Assembly (NCBI RefSeq): GCF_041435435.1
Contig: NZ_CP108494.1
Span: forward strand, 7,660,501 to 7,724,500
DNA length: 64,000 bases
Reading direction: 5' to 3'
Source of the DNA: Streptomyces sp. NBC_01241
Lineage (GTDB): Bacteria > Actinomycetota > Actinomycetes > Streptomycetales > Streptomycetaceae
In this document: positions 33,523-41,753 of the stretch, in pieces
Layout of the letters: every line of letters begins with the position of its first letter
How positions within the stretch are numbered: position 1 is the first letter of the stretch
Program-made: the position numbers and the translations under genes
Notes under the pieces: generated by a model
Database searches by the model: none
The model's input: the letters and a program-made list of their open reading frames with translations, nothing else
What the model was told of the DNA's origin: nothing

Positions 33523-35694
33523 ATGACCGAGAGCACCACCATCCGCTGGGAACAGGACGAGACCGGCGTCGTCACCCTCGTACTCGACGACCCCGACCAG
33601 TCCGCCAACACGATGAACCAGGCATTCAAGGACTCCATCGCGGCCATCGCCGACCGCGCCGAGGCCGAGAAGGACTCCATCCGCGGCATCATCTACACCT
33701 CCGCGAAGAAGACCTTCTTCGCGGGCGGCGACCTCAAGGACATGATCAAGGTCGGTCCTTCGAGCGCCCAGCAGGCCTTCGACACCGGCACCGCCATCAA
33801 GAACGCGCTGCGCCGCATCGAGACCCTGGGCAAGCCCGTCGTCGCCGCCATCAACGGGGCGGCGCTCGGTGGCGGTTACGAGATCGCCCTCGCCTCGCAC
33901 CACCGCGTCGCCCTCGACGCACCCGGCTCCCGGATCGGCCTGCCCGAGGTCACCCTCGGTCTGCTGCCCGCGGGCGGCGGCGTCACCCGCACCGTACGCC
34001 TCATGGGCATCGCCGACGCGCTGCTGAAGGTCCTCCTCCAGGGCACCCAGTACACCCCGCGGCGCGCCCTGGAGAACGGCCTGGTCCACGAGGTCGCCGC
34101 CACCCGGGAGGAGATGCTCGACAAGGCCCGCGCCTTCATCGACGCCAACCCGGAGTCCCAGCAGCCCTGGGACGTCAAGGGATACCGGATCCCCGGCGGC
34201 ACCCCGTCGAACCCGAAGTTCGCCGCGAATCTGCCCGCCTTCCCGGCCAATCTGAAGAAGCAGATCGCCGGCGCCCCGATGCCCGCGCCCCGCAACATCC
34301 TGGCCGCCGCCGTCGAGGGCTCACAGGTCGACTTCGAGACCGCGCTGACCATCGAAGCCCGCTACTTCACCGAACTGGTCACCGGCCAGGTCGCGAAGAA
34401 CATGATCCAGGCGTTCTTCTTCGACCTCCAGGCCGTCAACTCCGGCGCCGGCCGCCCCAAGGGCATCGAACAGCGCCAGGTCCGCAAGGTCGCCGTGCTC
34501 GGCGCCGGGATGATGGGCGCGGGCATCGCCTACTCCTGCGCCCGCGCCGGCATCGAGGTCGTCCTCAAGGACGTCTCGCAGGAGGCCGCAGCCAAGGGCA
34601 AGGCGTACAGCGAGAAACTCCTCGACAAGGCGCTCTCCCGGGGCCGTACCACCGAGGCCGAGCGCGACGAGCTGCTGGCCCGCATCACCCCGACCGGCGA
34701 CCCGGCCGACCTGGCGGGCTGCGACGCCGTCATCGAGGCCGTCTTCGAGGACACCGCGCTCAAGCACAAGGTGTTCCAGGAGGTCCAGGACATCATCGAG
34801 CCGGACGCGCTGCTCTGCTCCAACACCTCGACCCTGCCCATCACGGTCCTCGCCGAGGGCGTCTCGCGTCCGGCCGACTTCATCGGGCTGCACTTCTTCT
34901 CGCCCGTGGACAAGATGCCGCTCGTCGAGATCATCAAGGGCGAGAAGACCGGCGACGAGGCCCTGGCCCGCGCCTTCGACCTGGTGCGACGGATCAAGAA
35001 GACCCCGATCGTCGTCAACGACTCCCGTGGCTTCTTCACCTCGCGCGTCATCGGCCAGTTCATCAACGAGGGCGTCGCCATGGTCGGTGAGGGCGTCGAG
35101 CCCGCATCGGTCGAGCAGGCCGCGGCGCAGTCCGGCTACCCGGCCAAGGTGCTCTCCCTGATGGACGAGCTGACCCTCACCCTGCCCCGCAAGATCCGCA
35201 ACGAGACCAGGCGTGCCGTGGAAGCGGCCGGCGGCACCTGGGCCGAACACCCGGCGGACGCGGTCATCGACCGCATGGTCGACGACTTCGACCGCCCGGG
35301 ACGCAGCGGCGGCGCGGGCTTCTACGAGTACGACGAGGCGGGCAAGCGCACCCGTCTCTGGCCGGGGCTGCGGGAGCACTTCACGAAGCCGGACACGGAC
35401 ATCCCCTTCATCGACATGAAGGAGCGGATGCTGTTCTCCGAGGCGCTGGACAGCGTCCGCTGCCTGGAGGAGAACGTCCTCGTCTCCGTCGCCGACGCCA
35501 ACATCGGCTCCATCATGGGCATCGGCTTCCCGCCGTGGACCGGCGGCGTACTCCAGTACATCAACGGCTACGAGGGCGGTCTGCCCGGCTTCGTCGCCCG
35601 CGCCCGGGAGCTCGCCGAGCGCTACGGCGACCGGTTCCTGCCGCCCGCGCTGCTCGTGGAGAAGGCCGAGAAGAGCGAGACCTTCCACGACTGA
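33523..35694 (+). CDS. fadB: Fatty-acid oxidation complex alpha subunit (enoyl-CoA hydratase / 3-hydroxyacyl-CoA dehydrogenase)
   Basis: A 723-residue bifunctional beta-oxidation enzyme. Residues about 10-190 are the crotonase domain (TFFAGGDLKDM, NGAALGGGYEIALASHH and the catalytic glutamate region LPEVTLGLLPAGGGVTR). Residues about 320-505 are the NAD-binding dehydrogenase domain (VAVLGAGMMGAGIAYSCARA, then SNTSTLPIT and HFFSPVDKMPLVEII with the catalytic His). Two C-terminal helical domains follow (RGFFTSRVIGQFINEG). ATG 33523 has GGAGAAGAAG upstream. With FadA it should form the beta-oxidation complex. A strong terminator lies at its 3' end. Confidence 0.95.
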   Translation: MTESTTIRWEQDETGVVTLVLDDPDQSANTMNQAFKDSIAAIADRAEAEKDSIRGIIYTSAKKTFFAGGDLKDMIKVGPSSAQQAFDTGTAIKNALRRIETLGKPVVAAINGAALGGGYEIALASHHRVALDAPGSRIGLPEVTLGLLPAGGGVTRTVRLMGIADALLKVLLQGTQYTPRRALENGLVHEVAATREEMLDKARAFIDANPESQQPWDVKGYRIPGGTPSNPKFAANLPAFPANLKKQIAGAPMPAPRNILAAAVEGSQVDFETALTIEARYFTELVTGQVAKNMIQAFFFDLQAVNSGAGRPKGIEQRQVRKVAVLGAGMMGAGIAYSCARAGIEVVLKDVSQEAAAKGKAYSEKLLDKALSRGRTTEAERDELLARITPTGDPADLAGCDAVIEAVFEDTALKHKVFQEVQDIIEPDALLCSNTSTLPITVLAEGVSRPADFIGLHFFSPVDKMPLVEIIKGEKTGDEALARAFDLVRRIKKTPIVVNDSRGFFTSRVIGQFINEGVAMVGEGVEPASVEQAAAQSGYPAKVLSLMDELTLTLPRKIRNETRRAVEAAGGTWAEHPADAVIDRMVDDFDRPGRSGGAGFYEYDEAGKRTRLWPGLREHFTKPDTDIPFIDMKERMLFSEALDSVRCLEENVLVSVADANIGSIMGIGFPPWTGGVLQYINGYEGGLPGFVARARELAERYGDRFLPPALLVEKAEKSETFHD

Positions 35695-35705
35695 CGGCAA
35701 GCCCC

Positions 35706-35741
35706 GCGGGCCGCGTTCACTCCGCCGTGAACGCGGCCCGC
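35706..35741. terminator. Perfect 15-bp hairpin, bidirectional terminator
   Basis: GCGGGCCGCGTTCAC (35706-35720) and its exact complement (35727-35741) flank a 6-base loop. It lies between fadB and the convergent MerR-type gene; the right arm is also the last codons of the MerR-type gene. Confidence 0.85.
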
Positions 35742-36448
35742 AGCTCCTCCTTCAACGACCGCTGGAACGCGGTCACCAGCGCCTGCAGCACCATCGGCTG
35801 CATATGGGCCGACAGCGACTTCATCGCCGCCACGTGCTCCGGGTCCGACTCCCGTTCCCGGTACGGACCCCACACCTCGTCCCGGAACAGCCGGGTCAGC
35901 TCCTGCGCGGCCGACCGGGAGTGGTCCAGCAAAACCGTGCGCGCGGCCAGAATCGTCTCGTGCGCGATCGGTACGTCGAGCAGTTCGACCCCGAGCCGCA
36001 GCAGCCCCGGGTCCACCCGGTAGGTGCCGTCGACCGGCTCCGCGCGCTCCAGCACACCCATCGCGGCCAGCCGCGCCATGTCCTGCCCGGTCAGCGCCCG
36101 GCCCGCCCGCCGCTCCAGTTCCGCCCGCGTCGCGTCCTCCGCCGCATCGGGCGCCCAGGACGCCACCAGCGCCCGGTGGATCGCCAGGTCGTGGGCGCTC
36201 AGGTCCGGCGGCAGCTGTACCAGATAGCGTTCGATCGCGGCCAGCGTCATGCCCTGGTGCTGAAGCTCCTCGATGAGCGCGAGCCGGGACAGATGTTCAT
36301 GCCCGTAATGCCCGACACGACGGGGACCGATCACCGGCGGCGGCAGCAGACCCCGGGTGCTGTAGAAACGCACGGTGCGTACGGTGACACCGGCGCGCGC
36401 CGCCAGCTCGTCGACGGTGAGCGTCGGGTCCTCGGTCCCGGTCGTCAT
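35717..36448 (-). CDS. MerR-family transcriptional regulator
   Basis: 243 residues. The N-terminal MerR helix-turn-helix and wing are clear: LTVDELAARAGVTVRTVRFY, STRGLLPPP, GHYGHEHLSRLALIEELQHQ, GMTLAAIERYL. The remaining 160 residues are an alpha-helical effector domain with no cysteine cluster, so it is not a metal or redox sensor of the classic type. The closely linked beta-oxidation genes suggest, without proving, an acyl-CoA or lipid signal. Its promoter region is shared with the divergent macro-domain gene and contains a near-perfect inverted repeat (AGTATTG-N9-CAATGCT, about 36511-36533). Confidence 0.88.
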   Translation of the reverse strand: MTTGTEDPTLTVDELAARAGVTVRTVRFYSTRGLLPPPVIGPRRVGHYGHEHLSRLALIEELQHQGMTLAAIERYLVQLPPDLSAHDLAIHRALVASWAPDAAEDATRAELERRAGRALTGQDMARLAAMGVLERAEPVDGTYRVDPGLLRLGVELLDVPIAHETILAARTVLLDHSRSAAQELTRLFRDEVWGPYRERESDPEHVAAMKSLSAHMQPMVLQALVTAFQRSLKEELRAAFTAE

Positions 36449-36584
36449 GTCTGCTCCTCGCGTTCCGACCAGCGGTGAACTGCTGCGTCTGCATCAGTCA
36501 GGTGCACCAGTATTGCTGTCTCACCAATGCTGTGAAAGCTCCCGGCGCGGTCCCGCTGTCAGTGGTGGCTCCTACGCTGGTGTC

Positions 36585-37103
36585 ATGTCGGAGATCACGT
36601 ACGTACGGGGAGACGCGACCACCCCACAGGGCAAGGGCGTCAAGCTGATCGCGCATGTCTGCAACGACCTGGGCGGCTGGGGCAAGGGCTTCGTCCTGGC
36701 CGTTTCGCGTCGCTGGCCCGAACCGGAGAAGGCCTACCGTCACTGGCACCGGGAGCGCGCGGACAACGACTTCGGCCTCGGCGCGGCCCAGTTCGTCCAG
36801 GTGAGTCCGTACCTCTGGGTGGCGAACATGGTGGGCCAGCGGGGGATGCGTACGGGCAGCAAGGGGGTCCCGGTGCGCTACGAGGCGATCGACACGGCCC
36901 TGGGCTCCGTGGCCGACCGGGCGGTCGAGCTGGGGGCTTCGGTCCACATGCCGCGGATCGGCTGCGGACTGGCGGGCGGCACCTGGTCCCGAATCGAGCC
37001 GCTGATAGCGAAGCGGCTGCTGAGCCGTGGCATAGCAGTGACGGTGTACGACTACGACCAGGAGGCCTCGCCTGCGCCACCGTCAGGGCGCCCCGGAACG
37101 TGA
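36585..37103 (+). CDS. Macro-domain (ADP-ribose binding) protein
   Basis: A 172-residue single macro domain. Landmarks are ITYVRGDATTP (start of the first strand and ADP-ribose contact), KLIAHVCNDLGGWGKGFVLA (conserved N-D and Gly loop), VANMVGQRG, and RIGCGLAGGTWSRIEPLI (the G-x-G-L-A-G-G phosphate loop). Such proteins remove or bind ADP-ribose derivatives. TACGCT (36573-36578) ends 6 bases before ATG 36585 with no ribosome site, predicting a leaderless transcript. It is divergent from the MerR-type gene. Confidence 0.92.
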   Translation: MSEITYVRGDATTPQGKGVKLIAHVCNDLGGWGKGFVLAVSRRWPEPEKAYRHWHRERADNDFGLGAAQFVQVSPYLWVANMVGQRGMRTGSKGVPVRYEAIDTALGSVADRAVELGASVHMPRIGCGLAGGTWSRIEPLIAKRLLSRGIAVTVYDYDQEASPAPPSGRPGT

Positions 37104-37166
37104 GGCCGCACGCCGCACGGAACTCGCCGAATAGTCTTACTTCCGTCAACGACGTACCAGGAAGGG

Positions 37167-37331
37167 GTGGGCTCGGTGGCGGGTGTCCAGGCAGCGCGCA
37201 AGGTGCGCGAACGTTACGGCGCGGACGGCGGCTGGACGGCGGTGACCGCGCCGGTCAACGGTGTGCGGGACTGCGGCAACGTCCGGCCCGCGTCGTCCGA
37301 CGCGTTCGCACCCCACCTGAACAGGGCTTGA
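37167..37331 (+). CDS. Small hypothetical protein, 54 residues
   Basis: GTG 37167, with AGGAAGG overlapping its upstream side, opens a frame of 54 codons starting VGSVAGVQAARKVRERYGAD and including TAVTAPVNGVRDCGN. The stop codon TGA is embedded in a perfect hairpin (CAGGGCT-TG-AGCCCTG, 37322-37337). Codon bias is normal for the window. I do not recognise a family. It could also be a relic of something larger next to the truncated LuxR-type gene. Confidence 0.4.
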   Translation: MGSVAGVQAARKVRERYGADGGWTAVTAPVNGVRDCGNVRPASSDAFAPHLNRA

Positions 37332-37369
37332 GCCCTGCACCCCGACGACCGGACGCGCGACCCGATGGA

Positions 37370-37666
37370 CGCGTCGACGAGCACTTCGAGAAGGGATGGC
37401 GGCTGAGCGTCTCCGGCGTCGCCGTCGAGGACGAGCCCCCCGTCGCGGCAGTCGACCGGGAGATCGTCGCCCTCCTCCACGTCGGGCTGACCGATGCCGC
37501 CATCGCCCGTCAACTGGGCATGGGTCATCGCACCGTTCAGCGACGCCTGCACGCCCTGATGGACGAGGTCGGCGCCGCGACCCGCTTCCAACTCGGGTGG
37601 TACGCGGCCCGCGCGGGCTGGCTGGACGACGAATCCGGCAACTCGGTTCCCTCGCAGGTTCCTTGA
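37370..37666 (+). pseudogene. C-terminal fragment of a LuxR-type regulator
   Basis: The frame contains a complete LuxR-like helix-turn-helix: VDREIVALLHVGLTDAAIAR then QLGMGHRTVQRRLHALMDEV and ATRFQLGWYAARAGWL, ending at TGA 37664. It is preceded only by VDEHFEKGWRLSV, the usual junction with the long N-terminal (TrmB-like) domain of this Streptomyces family. No start codon with a ribosome site lies nearby. Full-length members have about 320 residues; here under 100 survive. Best read as a truncated gene. Confidence 0.72.
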
Positions 37667-37800
37667 GGCGTATTTACGCCACGGCATGTTCGCGCCATGC
37701 TCACCTCTTGTTAGCGGAACCCCACGTACCGAAACATCGACCCCGTCAACCGGACGGGCGTGCGCGTCTCTCCGGAGAGGTGTGTGATGGGGAGGGTTCT

Positions 37801-40497
37801 GTGAAGAGAACGAGGATACGGCGGATGCTGGCGACCGGTGTGGTCGTCGCCGCCACCGGATCGGCACTGATGACCGCGCCGGCCTGGGCGGACGACACCA
37901 CCGCCGCGGCCACCACGGCGACGAGCCCGGTGCCGGTCGCTCCCGCGATGACCCAGGGGCTGGACAAGTCCGCCCGCGCGGGCACGCCCGCCGAGGCCGC
38001 CCGGGCCCACCTGAAGGCCCACAAGGACACGTACAAGGTGCCCGTCTCCGACCTGAAGACGGTGCAGACGACCAAGGACGGCAAGCAGTCCTCGGTCCGC
38101 TTCCAGCAGAAGCACGACGGCGTCCCGGTCTTCGGCGCCGAGTACGCGGTGCAGACGGAGGCGGCCGACGGCGGCCAGCAGGTCACCTCCGCGACCGGCA
38201 CGCTCTACACGGACCTCACGGTCTCCACCACACCGAAGGTCGCCGAAGCCACCGCGAAGCAGCGGATGTTCACGCTCGACCGCGGCCTGCGCGGCGTGCA
38301 GGGCGCGAAGACCGAGGCGCACGGCCTGTCCGTGCTGCCCGACGCCCACGGCGGCAGGCTGGCCTGGCACTTCACCGTCACCGGCGGCAAGGCGGACGGC
38401 AGCCCGGTGCGCCAGGAGGTGTACGTCGACGCGCGCGTGGGCGGCATCGCGCTCTCGTACAACAACATCGACGCGGCCGACGCGTCGCCCGCGGAGGGGA
38501 CGGGCGTACGCGTCGACGGCGGCGAGGCGAAGCTGAACGTCAACAAGGAGGCGGACGGCTCGTACACGCTCGTCGACTCCACCCGCTCCATGTACGCGCA
38601 GACCGGCGGCCAGATCCGCACGTACGACGCCAACCGCAAGCAGTACACGGCCGTCGCGGGAGGTCCGGTCACCGACGACATCCGGCTGGGCACGTCGGCG
38701 AGCGACCGCTTCGACGGCGCGAACACCTCGTCGGGCGCGGTCGACGCGCACCTGAACGCGGCGAAGGTCTACGAGTACTACAAGGACCAGATCGGCCGCG
38801 ACGGTGTCGACGGCAAGGGCGGCACGATCTACTCCGTCGTCAACGTCGCCGCCAACGGCAAGGACTACGCCAACGCCTTCTGGGACGGTTCCAAGATGGT
38901 CTACGGCCACATGGACGGCGTGCCGCTGTCCGTGGGCCTGGACGTCGTCGGCCACGAGATGACTCACGGCGTCACCGAGCACTCCGCCGGGCTCGTCTAC
39001 CTCAATCAGTCGGGTGCGCTCAACGAGGCGATATCCGACTACTTCGGCAACGCCATGGAGACCGCCGACAAGGGCATCGCGATGAGCGACCCGACGTCCG
39101 GCCTCATCGGGGAGTACCTCTGCAACGGCACGAAGCCGCTGGAGGACTGCGCCCTGCGCGACCTGAACGACGGACGCAACGCGCAGAAGGACTACCAGCC
39201 CATCACGCTCGACATCGACAACGGCGGAGTGCACCACAACTCCACCATCGTCGGCGGTGCGCTGTGGGACATGCGCAAGAACATCGACAGCAAGCTCGCC
39301 GACCGGATCATCTACCGGTCCGCGCAGAACTACCTCACACCGCTGTCCGGCTTCACCGACATGCGTAACGCGGTCACCCTCGCGGCCAAGTCCCTGAACG
39401 TCTCGAAGGCCGATCTCGCCGTCATCGACAAGGCCTTCGACGACCACGGCATCGAGACCGGCTGGGAGCAGAAGGGCGGCACGCACGACGGCACCACCAT
39501 CGGCACCGACATCCTGCCCGCGTACGAGGTCTACGGCGGGATCGACGAGCAGGCCGCCCAGATCAACGGCGACGTCTACGCGATCAGCCACGGCGACGCC
39601 ATCGCCTGGGACCAGGGCAGCGCCGCCTTCGGCATCACCGTGGGCCGCTTCGACAAGAAGCCGCAGCACGAACTGGCCCAGCAGGATGCCTACCTGCTCG
39701 ACCCGTCCCTGGACGACGACCGGATCGTCTTCACCCGGATCGCCGCCGACGGCATCGGGATCTACCAGGCCGGTGACAAGGGCCAGGGCGCGATCAAGAA
39801 GCTGGCCGACCGGCCGGACGCCGACGAGACCGAGCCGGTGACCGACCACGGCGCGCTCGCCTACATCAGCACCACCGCCGACGGCGAGCAGGACGTCATG
39901 CTCCGCAAGGCCGACGGCACGACGGTCAACGTCACCCCGGAGGCAGGCACCAAGGCAGCCCGCCTCGCGATGAAGAACGGCACGATCGCCTGGGCCGGCG
40001 GCGACGGCACGTACGTCTACGTCTACGACATCGCGAAGGGCACCACGCAGACCAAGCGGATCACCGGCTTCCTCTTCAACTGGGTCTCCGACATCCAGAT
40101 CACCTCGGACCGCGTCTTCTGGCGCGAGACGGGCGGCTTCCTGATCCCGAGCACGACGTTCATGTCGGCGCCGCTCGACGACCTGTCCAAGGCCGCGAAG
40201 CTGCGCTACCCGTCGAGCGCCTACGTCGCCCAGTTCTCGGTGAACGACGACTACTTCGCCTACTCCACCTACGACCTCTGGGGCGCGCTCGGCGCCTGGA
40301 ACGGTCCGGTGAAGGCGATGGTCTCCAAGACCGCCGACGTGCTCGACGGTCTCAACAACTACACCCGCGTCTCCTGCTCCTCCGGCTCCCAGCTGGCCCC
40401 GTCCCTCGGTGACGGCCAGCGCGTCGCGTGGCTCGACACGAGCGCCGCTGCCACCGATGTGGTGACCCGCGAGACGTTCGCCGGGACCTGCGAGTAG
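37801..40497 (+). CDS. Secreted M4 (thermolysin-type) metallopeptidase with C-terminal propeller-like region
   Basis: 898 residues from GTG 37801 (GGGGAGGG ribosome site). A signal peptide (about 1-29, ending APAWA) is followed by an FTP/PepSY-type propeptide (about 55-220). The M4 catalytic domain has zinc ligands His385 and His389 in HEMTH and Glu409 in NEAISDYFG, exactly 20 residues on as in thermolysin. The active-site histidine region is DNGGVHHNSTIVGGALWDM. After about residue 560 comes an extra 330-residue segment of repeated beta motifs (DVYAISHGDAIAWDQ, DRIVFTRIAADGIGIYQ, GTIAWAGGDGTYVYVYD) resembling TolB-type propeller blades. Most M4 enzymes lack this part. Confidence 0.92.
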   Translation: MKRTRIRRMLATGVVVAATGSALMTAPAWADDTTAAATTATSPVPVAPAMTQGLDKSARAGTPAEAARAHLKAHKDTYKVPVSDLKTVQTTKDGKQSSVRFQQKHDGVPVFGAEYAVQTEAADGGQQVTSATGTLYTDLTVSTTPKVAEATAKQRMFTLDRGLRGVQGAKTEAHGLSVLPDAHGGRLAWHFTVTGGKADGSPVRQEVYVDARVGGIALSYNNIDAADASPAEGTGVRVDGGEAKLNVNKEADGSYTLVDSTRSMYAQTGGQIRTYDANRKQYTAVAGGPVTDDIRLGTSASDRFDGANTSSGAVDAHLNAAKVYEYYKDQIGRDGVDGKGGTIYSVVNVAANGKDYANAFWDGSKMVYGHMDGVPLSVGLDVVGHEMTHGVTEHSAGLVYLNQSGALNEAISDYFGNAMETADKGIAMSDPTSGLIGEYLCNGTKPLEDCALRDLNDGRNAQKDYQPITLDIDNGGVHHNSTIVGGALWDMRKNIDSKLADRIIYRSAQNYLTPLSGFTDMRNAVTLAAKSLNVSKADLAVIDKAFDDHGIETGWEQKGGTHDGTTIGTDILPAYEVYGGIDEQAAQINGDVYAISHGDAIAWDQGSAAFGITVGRFDKKPQHELAQQDAYLLDPSLDDDRIVFTRIAADGIGIYQAGDKGQGAIKKLADRPDADETEPVTDHGALAYISTTADGEQDVMLRKADGTTVNVTPEAGTKAARLAMKNGTIAWAGGDGTYVYVYDIAKGTTQTKRITGFLFNWVSDIQITSDRVFWRETGGFLIPSTTFMSAPLDDLSKAAKLRYPSSAYVAQFSVNDDYFAYSTYDLWGALGAWNGPVKAMVSKTADVLDGLNNYTRVSCSSGSQLAPSLGDGQRVAWLDTSAAATDVVTRETFAGTCE

Positions 40498-40519
40498 TCC
40501 TGGGCCGTCCCGCACAGCC

Positions 40520-40568
40520 GGGCGGGGTGCCCACCGGAGTCCCGCGGACTCCGGTGGGCACCCCGCCC
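40520..40568. terminator. Perfect 23-bp hairpin terminator
   Basis: Arms 40520-40542 and 40546-40568 are exact complements around a 3-base loop (CGC). It starts 22 bases after the M4 peptidase stop. This is one of the longest perfect stems in the window. Confidence 0.85.
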
Positions 40569-40721
40569 GCGCCCGTGCCGGGGCACTCGAGCCCGGCGTG
40601 ATCCAGAAGCGGGGCCCCGGGCCTCCCGGGGGTCCTGCGTACCGGCCCGGCAGCGATCGCATACTGGATCACACAAGGGTCGGGCACCGAGCCGCACGCC
40701 CCGCCGACCGCCGGGAGCGTC

Positions 40722-41639
40722 ATGAGTACCGAAGCAGTCAGAGGCGAGACCCCCGTCCCGCCGCCGCCCGGCGGCGTGCTCTGGAGCATCTCCGGCGACA
40801 TCCGGGCCCTGCTTATGCTGCCCGCCGCCCTCACCCTCCAGGTCGCGCACCCGGCGGTCGGCGCGGGCGTCGACGAACACTCCGTGTTCCGTACGGACCC
40901 GTGGGGGCGCGGCGAGAGGTCCCTGCGCTCGCTCCAGCTCTGGGTGTACGGGGGTGACGCGGCCACCGAGGAGGGGCGCAGGCTCCGCAGGCTGCACCGC
41001 ACCATCCAGGGCACCGACACCCGAGGGCGCCGCTACCATGCGCTGTCGCCCGCGAACTACGCGTGGGTGCACGCCACGGGCTTCCCCGTCTATCAGCACG
41101 CCGCGCGGTATCTCATCCGGCCGCTCACCGACGCGCAGGAACGGGCCCTGTACCAGGAGTGGCTCCAGGTCGGCCGGGTTCTCGGCATCCACGACCGGGA
41201 CATGCCGCAGACGATCGAGGAGTTCTGGCCGTGCTTCCGCAAGGTGCTCGCCGACGAGATCGAGCTGACCGTCGTCGTCGAGGAGCTGATCGCCACCGAC
41301 CGCCCGGTACCGCCGCCGGACCGGGGACCGCTGCCGGTACGGCTGCTGCTGAAGGCGCTCTGGCCGGTGTTGTTCCCGCCGCTGGCCCGGTTCCGCCGCT
41401 TCGTCACCATTGGCCTGATGCCGCCGGAGGCGCGGGAGGCGATCGGGCTGGAGTGGACGGACGCGCAGGAGCGGAAGCTGCGACGGTTCTGCGCAGCGGT
41501 GCGGCGCGTCGTTCCCGTGCTCCCGGAGCGGCTGCGCTACCTGCCGTACGCGCGCCGGGCGCGGGCGGCGCGTCGCGAGGCCGTCCGGGGCGACGCGCAG
41601 CCCGGGCGGACGGGAGGCGCGCCGGCGCGGCCGGCGTGA
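40722..41639 (+). CDS. MpaB-family oxygenase (DUF2236)
   Basis: A 305-residue member of the MpaB/latex-clearing-protein family, heme b-dependent oxygenases or oxygenase-like proteins. Recognisable parts are GVLWSISGDIRALLMLPAAL, LQVAHPAVGAGVDEHS (likely heme-contact His), ANYAWVHATGFPVYQHA and FWPCFRKVLADEIELT. No signal peptide is present. Related proteins cleave isoprenoid chains or modify mycophenolic acid; the substrate here is unknown. A 9-bp inverted repeat (GTGATCCAG at 40598, CTGGATCAC at 40664) lies in its promoter region. Confidence 0.85.
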   Translation: MSTEAVRGETPVPPPPGGVLWSISGDIRALLMLPAALTLQVAHPAVGAGVDEHSVFRTDPWGRGERSLRSLQLWVYGGDAATEEGRRLRRLHRTIQGTDTRGRRYHALSPANYAWVHATGFPVYQHAARYLIRPLTDAQERALYQEWLQVGRVLGIHDRDMPQTIEEFWPCFRKVLADEIELTVVVEELIATDRPVPPPDRGPLPVRLLLKALWPVLFPPLARFRRFVTIGLMPPEAREAIGLEWTDAQERKLRRFCAAVRRVVPVLPERLRYLPYARRARAARREAVRGDAQPGRTGGAPARPA

Positions 41640-41698
41640 TCACCGATCCGACGTGACCGCCGACGTTGCGGACGCGGCGCCCGGCCGTCCACCGGGCA

Positions 41699-41728
41699 CC
41701 GTCGCCCCGCCGAGGAGAGGGGCGACGG
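41699..41728. terminator. Bidirectional hairpin terminator
   Basis: CCGTCGCCCC (41699-41708) and GGGGCGACGG (41719-41728) form a perfect 10-bp stem with a 10-base loop, between the convergent MpaB-type and M1 peptidase genes. Confidence 0.75.
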
Positions 41729-41753
41729 CACCGGGAGCCGATCCGCGGACCCG

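Noticed and set aside
37711..40662. A leftward open frame of nearly 1000 codons antisense to the M4 peptidase
   Set aside because: Same cause: the sense strand has complete M4 motifs, and the antisense protein has no recognisable feature.
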